Assembly (NCBI GenBank): GCA_038373885.1
Contig: JAWZYV010013161.1
Coordinates: forward strand, 1-64,000
Length of the DNA stretch: 64,000 bases
Direction of reading: 5' to 3'
Origin: Cheiracanthium punctorium
Taxonomy: Eukaryota; Arthropoda; Arachnida; Araneae; Cheiracanthiidae
Part shown: positions 12,801 through 24,800 of the stretch, one piece after another
Numbering within the stretch: position 1 is the stretch's first letter
Layout of the letters: every line of letters begins with the position of its first letter
Translations under genes and position numbers: made by a program
Notes under the pieces: model-generated
Seen by the model: the letters and a program-made list of their open reading frames with translations, nothing else
What the model was told of the DNA's origin: nothing
Databases searched by the model: none

Positions 12801-15800
12801 CAAAAAGATAGCCCAAGATGCCTAATCCTTAGCTGTATCTAAAGTCTTTAGTTACCAAGTGGACACTCAAAAAATATGCAGCTCAGGGTTCCTTAAAAAA
12901 GAAGTCCTATACCAGTGAAAGTCAAACAAGTAATACATTTTAAAAAAATTAAAGTCAATTCCTACTTAGGTCAAAGAAAAATTTTATTTTAGTTACTTAA
13001 ATTAATGAATTAGATTTTATTAATGAACTAATATTTGAAAAAACTGTATTAACATCAAGTGTCATCCACTACAAGTTTAAAAAATGTATTTGAACTTGAG
13101 TGGATGAATAAAAAAGTATTTTATTAACGATTGAAAATTTGAACAAGATATATATGGAGAGAGTGTGAACTAGTAGTAGGAATTGAAAAAAAAATACAAA
13201 ATAGATAGAATTAGATTAGATTTTAAAATAAAGAGTACTCTTTAAAAGACTAGTAAGCTAAATGTTTTGTTAGCTATATTTTAAGAAGACGAAAATTAAA
13301 TTTTTCAAATGCACTTTTAATGAATTCAAATAATTATTTTGCTGTCAGAAATTCTTTTTTACTCTGTAAAAAACTTAATGTTTAAAAAGTCTTACATTAG
13401 CATTTAAAAAAAAAGAAAAGACAAATGCATAGAAAAAATGCAGATTTAAAACACTGCATCCATGCATCCGGTGATATTTTATCTGTATAAATTAGTCAAA
13501 GGAAACAAAATTTCTTTTTGATAAGTGATCTTTAAAAATCCATTTTCTTACTGAATACTTTTTTAATGTTTGAAATCAATAGAAAATACTACATTTATTT
13601 TTTTTTTTATCTTAACATTCGACATCAGCATCCAGTTAAATAACCAGAGTATTCAAAAATTTGAAACTAGCAAGTTTAATAAATAGAATGAGTAATAATT
13701 GAGAATGTCCCACCACTGAATTCTTGAACACATCCCCCTCCAAAAAAAAATATATAAAAACTGTTTAAATACTGATGTTGAATGAAAGTAAATAAAAACT
13801 TCCTGTAAAAAAACACAAAAATGATACTTATGAGATGGGATGATCGCTTCAACTGGAAAATTTTCGGTCTTCGTCAGCCGTCACGCTTGCACACTTAAAT
13901 CTATTGATTAAAACTAACACTCCTTTATTGATTAAATTTCTTATCGGCTGATTTAAATCCTTTTACGCTAAAAAATACTCATTAAAAACAATAATTTGTT
14001 ATCTCCTCCATTCGCCTCAATCCTCCCCATTCGCTAGATTCTACTTTGCTCAATTTTAACAAAAATATTCTCTATTTGAGTATTCCGTCTTTCTCCCCCA
14101 CAACCTATATCCTATTACTATCACGTGACCGACGCTCTTAACGGATAACGGTTCATAGTAACAAACGCGGGCATAGTTGTGTGTGTATTCGCTGGTGATA
14201 ATTTTGTTATATCGGAATACCAAATGCATCTTTTTCATATTCAGAGTTGTGAAATAAATTCAGCCTAGATATGGAGGAGATTCTTTAGGTAAAGATTTCG
14301 CTAATGACATAGCTTCTTACGATTGGATTATAAAAAGCTGTTGTAAAACAAATGAAGTTATGATAGCTCCACTCAAAGTGAGTAAGTAGTATTTTACATT
14401 TCTCATGATAATAAATTTGGTTGCTGCTTTCATTAAATCTCACAGCTGCTTTAACCATGATTGCATTTCTGTATTCTGACTGCACTGTGGATTCGTTTTA
14501 TAACTAGAGACTATAGTGAAATTATATTCTATTTATTAAAAAAATACTTTGATAGTGTATTAAGATGTATGTAATGTATTTGCCTTGATTTAAAATTTAT
14601 TTTCTCGGGCTTATAATCATAGATTACAGCTCTGATAATAAAAAATGAAGAAAACGAATCATTCAATATATTAATCAAAAACAGCAAATTTTATTATTTT
14701 AAGCTAGAAAAGCGTGTTTATTAATCGTAATTGAGTACAGATATGTTAAAAAAGGGCTGATTTTGCAAAAACGCTCATCCTATAGCTTAAATAATAATCA
14801 TAATTGAGTACAGTTATATTAATCAAAAATGGACAGACTCCTCATTTTTGAGTATTATTTAGCCTAAATGGAACTGTTGTATAATGCTCAAAAACAGAAT
14901 TTTTCGCTCCATTGATTTTTGTCGAAGTGAGCAAATTTTACTCAATCGGGAGAATGGCTGTTTGAAGTCAAAAATTGAGTAAGAATACACCGTTTGATTA
15001 TTATTTTACTCAATAGATTTAAGCGTGTAGGTCTCAGTGTTGCGGCTAATGAAGACCAAAAATTTTTGTTGAAAAAATTGTCCCATCCCATAAGTATCAT
15101 TTTATGTGAGTTTTTTACACAAAGTTCTCATTTATTTTATTTTACTGCATAGTTGCGAACTCTTCCGATTTTTTTCGAAGATTTTCCACCACGATTTTTA
15201 AACAGCTTTATTTTACATTAAGAATTTGGTCTTGCTTTAAGGTTCATTGCAAAGTAAAAATTAGTGGTGGAAAATATTTAGATAAAATTCGGAACAGTTG
15301 GCTTCTATGCTACTGTAAATTATATTAAGATACATCGATGAAATTTCTGAAGAAACCCAGTTATACATAAAAATAGACTGTGCATTTTACAGAAAATAGA
15401 TTCTGAAGTGCACTTACCACATTCGGATATTTGCTTTTAAGAAGGTGTTCCATTACTCCTTCGAGCCTTGGCTGGTCCACTTCATTGGGTCGGGCTTGAA
15501 AGAGAAACAAAAATGTAATTTTACTCACTAAACAAAAAAGAAAGATATAGATCAGTGGTTCCCAACTCAACTTAACCCACGAACCACTTCTCTTCCAATT
15601 TACCCACGGACTGCTGAAAAGAATACTTAAAGAAGGGTGGGAGGGGATAAAATCTTAAACTTTTTTCCCCACAAGATTTAATAAAATGAAAAACTCAAAA
15701 AATCTCAAAGAATGTTATTTCTACTCACTCAATGATGCTGATAATTAATGATTCTTGTTTACACATACTTATAGCTGAAAACAGGAGCTTGTCTACATGC

Positions 15801-18800
15801 TACAATATTTTATCGAAATGTATTTAATATTGTGCCCACCTGTATTTTCCCTACTTTGCAAGGATTATAAAACATTTTCTCTAAAAACAACCATAAACAA
15901 TTGTTTTTTTTTTTTTTTTTTTTTGTCTTATGTTTATGTCCTTGGGCGCATGAAATTCTGAAATCCCAAATTTTTTTAAACACTTCCTCCCTTTGAAGAC
16001 CACTTTGAACTAGTTTATGGACCACCAGTCGGGAACCGCTGATATAGATCGTAAAAGGACTGTAGCCTCACCATGGCACAGTGGTCATGTCACTGAAAAT
16101 GGTAGACGGCCGAAGTGTGAAGGTCCCGGGTTCGGGTCCCATCGCGCAGTTGTCGGCCTAATCGTTCGGAGTTTTCCGTGGTGTTCTCCGAAAATAGCGT
16201 AAATACGGGTTAGGACCCCTTAGAAAGACGCCCACGGAGGGCACCCCTGTGTTGTCCTTCTGACGTGGATTTATAAGCGGGTTTCAGCCCAAGCACACAA
16301 ATCCGAAATACATGTTACACAAACAAACAAGGACTATAAAAAGTAGTATAATAATACACTCTTAATGCACTTTCTTATTCTTTCTATTCAAGTTTATCAA
16401 ATAATAATTAGTTTATTTCTCCCATAAATCACCTTTTATATTCTGTTTACAAGGAGTATATTAAAAAAGGAGAAATTTCACACGAGCCCAAACGCAATCG
16501 TGAATTTCAGAATCATCTCTATGAACTATTACAGGTGGGAGGGGACAAGGTTCCCTAGACTGAACTTTGTAAAAATATTCACTATTCCTTACAATTGGAT
16601 GGTATTTTTTGTTATATAGAGATACTGCAACATAAAATCAACAGTGCTATCAATAAATTATTAATCACTTAGCACAAATTACAACTGAAGAATTCAAATT
16701 GACAGCTAATTTTCATTTTATCATCCACTGAATACCCCTGCATTACTGATTTTTCTTAAAAGTACCACTGGTCATGTAAAATTATTTAGTACGAAGTGGC
16801 CATTTAAAATTGAGTGTGCCAGGCGAAAATCTGAAAAAGCCATTTTAGTTCAATATAAATGTTAATATAACATTGTGACTCTTTTAGACCAGGCAGGGGT
16901 CAGTCCAGGTTTCTTTCCCAGGGTCCTATTTTTGTGAAATTTTACCTAATTTTGTGAATTTATAATTAATTTTATGAATTTATACCTAATTTTGTTAATT
17001 TTTTCTATTTTTGTGAATCTTTCCTTATTTTGTGAACTTCTTCCAATTTTCTTTTTCATTTTTGAGCAAGAAAGCAATCACGAAATAGAATTGAATATTT
17101 TTAAAAAAATTAAAAACAAAATGGGTATAGTTAGTTCCCTTAAAAAAAGTTGGCCAAAACTGAATAATTCCTGTTCACCGAACGTCTGGGATAGTCATAC
17201 CCTGGAACAATATTTTTTTAAAAAATTCGATTAAAATTAAAAATATAAAGCTTTAAATCTTTACTTTTAAATGATTAAAAAATAGATTTTATAATAAACG
17301 TAGGCCATGGTAGTTTTGATTTTAAATTGCAGGTACTAAACACTTATTTACACCCCAAATTCAAACTTTAGTAATTTTTAAATATTACAATGTCTGTCAG
17401 TTTCGACTGGAAATACTCTAATACTAACGATGTGAAAAATGCAATTTTTAAACCTAGTTAAATTTCAACAATTGAAGGGAAAGCAAAAATAAGTTGCAGA
17501 TAATTACAGATGGGAGAAATTAGCTAACATTTTTAAAAATTAATTTCAACTTGTACCATTAAAGAAAAATTACTTGTCAGTGTACACAGAATATCCCCAA
17601 AACACTGACCTGGGGTTTTATTCCTTAAATATTTTTCACAAATATTTTACAGTAAATCACAAATTTATGTTAAAAAAAAAAAGGCACAGAATTTTACAGT
17701 AATGATTATAATAAATGTTGGAAGATTAAATCTAAATAAATACAAATGTACATTTTTATATGGTCTCCAAACAGAAAATTCCCAGTCTGTAAGATGTGCC
17801 CATGCATTAATTAAGTTTAAAAAATTTAATTAAGTTATAAATTTTCAGTCTTCTATCAAAAATGATAGGTTCTATCAAAAAATTGCTCGCTACCGCCCTG
17901 CCTATGCCGATAGCATTCCTCTGTAGTGTACCCCTATGACGGCTCTTTAAAATGATATTAAATCCCAATAAAATCACTCCTATGCTTTGTTGTTCACTCC
18001 CAAGAATGAAAAAATGCAGTATTACACTATTTCTACCCCCCCCCCTTTTTCCAGCTTTGAGCAGTGATTGACCTATATTTATCCCATTTCACATTCCACA
18101 GTGTGGATTCTGGACCGATTAAACAGGGAGCGGCAACCGGCAATCCTTTAACGTCTGGCAGTCCCTTTTCTCCCCCCTATGCCTGGGTATGTCGGTCCGT
18201 TTTTCTTTTCTTATTTGCCAAAACTTTTTCTCCTTCCTTACCATACAGTTTTCTTATACAGGAGACAATACAATGAAGTCAAAATTGATGTTTAAACGAC
18301 CCTTTACAAAACAGGAGGTATAACTGTTCCTTCAAAAAAATCCAATCAGCTTTTTTTTTTTTTTTTTTTTTAATGCAACGAGATAAAATGTCCTTTTATA
18401 AATAATTATTGTTTCTGTTTTCTTTTATTTGCGTGATCTGAAAGATGCCCTTGGAATGTTTGTTTTTTCAGCAATGTAAAAGGGCCATCTGGCACATTAC
18501 GCTTTCAGTTGGGGGGAAAGAAGGGAGTTGAAAATGATTTCGGGTAAGGATGTTATGTTTGATAAGTATGCAGTTGTGAATTAGTAAACAATAAGCTTAG
18601 ACTTAGCCACGCATAGGCAGCTCCCAATGTTTTGAATTGGATGTTATGCACTCTTGCAAGTTGTTCTTAATGATTGCTTTTAGTGTAATCATTACATGGC
18701 CTTTCTACTTCAGATTATTTATAGTTATTACAGATATTTACTAAACATTAGAGAATTACGGATTCATTTCAAAATGCAAAACGAATTATTGCGAGTTAGA

Positions 18801-21800
18801 ACGTTTGCGCGATTTTGAAACATTGCATTGATCTGAATTTATGTCTGTCTTTTAGAATAAGATTTAGGACTAAGTTAATCATTTTGAGATTGCATCAAAC
18901 GATTTCTGAACATTTAATACATGGTGCATAAATGTGCCAGTTTGGAAAACAAAGTGCTTTCTTTTAATCTCCTCCCCAACCTGGCTGCCCTTTTTACATA
19001 CGCCACTGGCTTTATTCATGAACGTTGTAATTATCCGAGAATGACAGCTGTCATCACCTTTTCTTCTGGCAATAAGCCTTATTAATATTATAGTGGAATA
19101 TGTATTGATGTTTAATTTTTTGGCATAAACACAACTCACATGAAAAGAAATAATAAATGAGCACTCGCTACTAGTCCGATTTTTATTCCCAGAAAGAGAG
19201 CTCCTACATAGCAGGTGAGGGGAACTTAGGAGGAAGAACAAACAAATGCAGGGGTCTACTTCAAACTGCAATCGTAGGCGGTGTAATTTACCCCCCTGGC
19301 TTAGGGCCTCCAATCAAACTACCTCCCGTCATCATCAACATTGTTTACATTTAGGCCAAGATATTATTGGGTGCCGATCGGCGATCGCTAAATGATAATT
19401 CCTAAACTCAATTGAAAAGTGCAATAGTTATTTTGTGAAAGGGCCGTTTTGGTCAAACTGAATTTTGTGAAGGGTCCGTTTTTCCGATATTGAATTTTGT
19501 GAAGGGTCCGTTTTTCTCATATTGAATTTTGTGAAGGGTCCGTTTTTAACTTGTTGAATTTTGTGAAGGGTCCGTTTTCGGACCCGATTTCGACTTGGAC
19601 AGACCCCTGCCAGGTGTTCTAAGTCGAGGACACTCGTTCCATACATTTTAAGGGAATTTAATAGCATTGATTTTTTTGTTTTATCAGAAATTTAATCTAT
19701 CATAAAAATATTCAAATATCTACTGAAGAGAAAATATTGAATCAGGTTTGAAAAGGTTAAATAGGTATTCAGTTTGGGCAGCGGACTTTCGCAAGTTTAC
19801 TATAAGCAAAAGCTCTATATACATTCTGGGTTGACTTTTACGAGATTAGAATTGATTTTAATCACTCATCTCAAGAAACTCGCAACTTTACGAGCACTTT
19901 GAAGTCTATGCCACTGTACGCAAAAGTAGGCCCTAAATTTGAATTTAGACCAATACCTCTGTATCAGCATGGTAATTCAGCTATTATAGAGGCACATAAT
20001 TTGAAAAGTGTCCTTGGCACGAAAATGTTTTATAGTCAGGCCCTGCCACTCAAAACCTTAATCTAGGCAAGCTGGATCTTGCCCTGTAATATAACACAGT
20101 TTGAGGCCTTTAACAAATTTCAGTAATACATTCTTTAAAAAAAAAAAAAAATCTGAAAATAACTTTAAGAATGACTGTGCATAGACATAATGTTTGAAAG
20201 TCTTAAGTGATCCTTTCCTAAAGATACCCAGTTAAATAGAGAGGTGCATAACTAGATTTTACTATAGTCTTAATACAAAATTTCAGCATTTTACTGCTAA
20301 TCGTTTTTGAGCTCTGCAAGATACGTACATACACAGGCATGACGGAAAACCTAGTCAAAATGGAATCAAGGATGGTTCAAATTGACATTTCTGTCAAAAT
20401 ACCAAAAAGATTCGCAATTGAGTACGATGCTTTCTGCCGCACTCAATAAGGGAAGTGGGATGGGGAGGCATATGGGCTCAATTGAAAGGACAGCATCGCT
20501 TCTTTAACATCACTGCTGCGCCCCTGAGATAATTTGCCTGCTGAGATAGTTCATTTAGCTTTCGATTGTTTACAGTTCCATTCATTCTAATAGGAACTGT
20601 TCGAGATAAATCCATCATGCAGGAAGTGAAATTGAACAGACTCAACCCCTCGTTTACACTCGGCTGACTCAGCCCACTTTTGTGGGAGTGAGCAGGAGAA
20701 ATGGAAGTGACAGGAGTGGGAACACCTCACTCACCCTGCTCATGCCATAACCTTTTTTGCCGACCTCACACTCCCCCGAGAAAGGATTTTCAAGGCAGTG
20801 AACTACAGTAGACAGCTATTACAGGAGAAGGCGAGTACAGCTGAATGGAAAAACCCACACTGTTTTTGGAGACTCCTCAAAAGCATTTAGTGAAAAAAAG
20901 CAAGAGAAATGGGAATGGCTGAATGTAAATGGGGTAGACGTTATTCCTAATTTTGAAAGAAATTAAGAGCACTCGTCACACTTATTCTAGTTTTTGCACG
21001 AAAAACAGTGGCACAGACTGATGACAAGTGACAAATTGTTGAACACACACCCTATGTAGATACAGAAATAAATTATGCAGAACACTTACTGGTGGCGTAC
21101 GTAAAAAACACTCGTTCTTTTTCTTCCACCAGGACCCCTGCGAATGAGAGTAAAGGTTTATCATCAACATAACCCTGACATGTGATAATTCAAATCAGAT
21201 ATAGAAATAACTAGATCACACATCCAATGTTTCTAATCATGTGCTTTTTGACACCAAAAACACATTCCATTTCTGTCACTACAGGGCAATTCCATATAAA
21301 CATGGACATGATCCTAAACATTTTTTTTTTTAAATAAATTGTGTGATGAATCATTCTCCGAATTGTTTTACGGTTGCTATACTGTGAACCGTTACAAATA
21401 ATAAACCTATAACAGTTACGAAACACTCGGGGGAGGGGGGGTGCTAAACATGCAGAATTTCACAATATTTCTGTGAACAGGTAACTCTTCGGCTCATTCT
21501 TGAAGGTGTTTTTGTGCTTAAGAATTTTTTTTTATGAGAGTTGCAAGAGACATCTAGCTTGACTGTTAGTATTAGTCCACAGTCCATTGGGTGAAAAGGA
21601 GTTATTCATTTTTTCGAGTGTTTAGCATCATGGGTTTGCTTTTAACCCTTTAAACCGCAGTGATCCCACTCTGGGAACACCCAACTCTGACTTTTTGACT
21701 GTTGCCAGTCACGAAGAATAGATTGGATTTCTATAAAAATAGTTGCGGGTGACATAGCTCACGAGAATCCTTTACTTTTTAGCACGTCCTTTCCCGTAAA

Positions 21801-24800
21801 AAAAAAAATGGTCACGATTCTTTTTAACAGCACTGACATCTGAAAAATGGAAGAACGCGAGAACAGCTGGATAGATTGCCCTTTTTTGCGCCTCAAAGGG
21901 TTCAAGCTATTCGAAAGTCCCGTGACGACGATTGCTCGTCAGGTGGAACACCCTCCTTAAGGATGTAGCACATGCACCCATCCACAAAAAATAAGTCAGA
22001 TGGCATTAGGCAAAGAGCAAGCCATTGGAAGGAACCGAGAGGAGTCTGGCAATGAGTAGGGTCATGAGCAGTGACCAAAAGGTGCTCCCGCCCAGAGCAT
22101 TATTTTAACCAAGTTTTGAAAATGCTCTAAACTTCGGTGGTTTTAACTTTGGGCGTTTCAGAACCTATATTCTTTTCATATTTTTGATTAAATTACTGTA
22201 ACAGGGAACATTTAGGGATTTGTATGAATACTAACACATTTAGGGAAATAAACACATGCAGCACGTAAGGGGTGGTTGATTAAGACTAGTTAAAAGATTT
22301 TCAAACATAAATACAAACTACAGTGAAAACTCTGCTATATGAAAAACAAAGGAAATATCAAAGGACAAACGCAAATGAAAAACAATTGCAGAGAGAATGT
22401 GAAATGCGATATACTTACGGAGGCCTTCCGCAAAGAGGTCTGGTTTATCGACCAGCATTTCTACCTGAAAGAATAACAGTTATTTTATAATACGCGAAAC
22501 AGAGTACACACTTTCTTTAAAGGAATAATAAAAATCTGCAGTACAGATTTCAAAGTCAAAATTAAAAAACACAGTATCAAAAATAATTTCTGCAAAATAA
22601 AGTTCAAAAACTAAGCTTTCTGAAAACTACAGGGATCTGACAAGTTGCTTGCTAATGGACATTTTTTGTAATGTGAACAATTTAACGTGCAAACTCCGAA
22701 AAAGTACTCTCCATATACTTATACCATACATTCAATTAGAACTGCTTATCTTTCCATACCATGACATAGTCAAGTATACTTAGAAATCTATTTCGTGACA
22801 TCAAAGATTACAAAATAAAAAGGGCTTTAATCAAAACATTCCTGTAACAAAGAATGCCATGTTTTGCAGCACTTTTGCCTTAAGAGGCAATTTCAAGAAA
22901 ATGGTTTTCATCTTAAGAACAAGATTCGCATATTTGAATTTATGTTAGGAAAACATTAAAATTGTAAGAGTATATTTAAGAGAAATAATATTAAAAATAA
23001 AAAATAGAAAAAACTTGATTATACGCAAAGACTTCTAAAAAACTTTGAAAAAAATTCAAAATTTTTCAATCATCACCCAGTGTTAATAAATGCTCTTTTA
23101 ATAAAGAGCACAGGCAGTAAAAAACTAAACTGTTGAAATAGGTTACCGAGTTTGTGTTTTAAGGCAAACCTGCACGCGGGGTATCTGCGTAGGATGAGAG
23201 GTGCCTTGGTAGGAGGACTTTCTAAGGGGTTCTAACGCGTATTCACGTGACATCTGGAGAAAACCTACCAAAACTCCAGACAGTTAGATCGACAGCCGCG
23301 CGATGGGACCCGAACCCGGGACCTTCACACCTCGGCCGTCTACCATTTTCAGTGCCATGACCACTGTGCCATAGTGAGGCTGAAATAGGTTACATTTAAT
23401 GCCCACATGTTAGAACAATAGGATTACAGTTAAGAAATAGTTTGTGTACATATATATACACACACACACACACACACATTAACATTAGCTTTGAATATTT
23501 CATATTTATATTCCATTTAGAAATACAGTGTAATTTTTGAAAACGCTAAATGAAAACTTATTCAGTTTGTCACACGTTTTGTCACGTTCGTCACAAGAAT
23601 GAGTCACGCCAGCCATTACAAAATTTGTCTATTAAAAAAATTTTCCTGTTAACATTTTATATTTACTTTGCTTAATTATAAGTTCATCCGTAGAAAATGT
23701 TGTTTCTTCAGTAAAGGATTTGTTGGGTGTACAGTTATAAGAATCTTTTGCGTGACGGGTGTGGCAGAAAGATTTATTTATTTTTAATTAATAATGCATA
23801 GGTTTTAACTGTTTTTGAAGCAATATGGGAAAACATGTTAATTGCTATTACCTACATACAATATTTACTCCCACAATTTAAAAAGACTGTTTAAATAGCA
23901 TTTTTGAGTAAATGTGAATACCATGTTTTTCAAACTTAACAACTACCATCTACAATGTTAGAGGTCAAATTTCTAGAATCGTGTTATTTTTATAAAGATT
24001 ACATTTTGAAATGAATTCATACTGTATATTAAAATAGCTTTAATTGGATATGTCACAAGTGATTATACAAGGAATTCGATATCTCTGTACCCTTTCATAT
24101 GGAATGGCCCTACAGTTAACTCCGGTTATAGCAAACCTCTGGGGATCGGTATTTTTCGTTCACTCTATCCGAAGTTCATTAAAACCGATGTTTCCCTATG
24201 TTGAACAATAAAAGTGAATACAAAACTGGAAAATAGTACTTTCTACAAATACTGAATGTTTATTTAATAATTCAAATATAATGGATCCCATTTATGGTTA
24301 TCGAAATATTTCTTGAGTAAAGCAAACATAAATAATCCCATTTATGGAAATAATGTACATTCCAAATAGTTGGTAAAAGGCGCTGTCACTTTTGGCCTGC
24401 GAGTACTTTCTGAGATTAAGAATGTCAAAGTTTAGGGTAAAAAGATATTACCAGTGTTTTTGCAGATCTGTTAACAAAAATTTGGATTTTTTTTTAAATT
24501 GGGTAATGGGTGGATTTTGTAGTCGCTTAGTCTTCAGTATATTGTTTTACATGTAGCTAAACTTTCAACCAGTTCATTTAAATGATCTCTAAGTGTAATT
24601 ACCAGAAATATTTCCCAGGTCCCATTTGTAAAAATGGCTTATTTTTGTGAATTTTCATACAGATTTTTAATAAATAACTTTTTGTTAAAATAATTGATAA
24701 AATAGATTAAAATGTCGGGTAAAATGTCAATGAAGGGCCATTTTAATCAGTTGTAATTCTGTGAAGGAACCACAAAATGAACCCAATTTTTGTCTGCATC

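Larger units (their letters stand above)
11349..15417 (-). other. intron between exon 5 and candidate exon 6
   Basis: Contains a repeat remnant (11945-12060) and a 1.28 kb element with long terminal inverted repeats (13821-15100). The rest is AT-rich unique-looking sequence without exon signals I can support. Confidence 0.5.
15495..21089 (-). other. intron 4
   Basis: Carries a hAT element directly beside a SINE (15553-16320), a GTGAATTT-rich patch (16930-17040), a relic of transposon A (18098-18620), a 35 bp minisatellite (19432-19580) and a repeat remnant (20265-20420). A 144-codon open frame on the minus strand at 18879-19313 has no splice or family support and is left out. Confidence 0.55.

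Noticed and set aside
18879..19313. 144-codon minus-strand open frame, one of the longest in the window
   Set aside because: No recognisable domain, no splice sites that fit the gene phase, and a composition like the surrounding intron.
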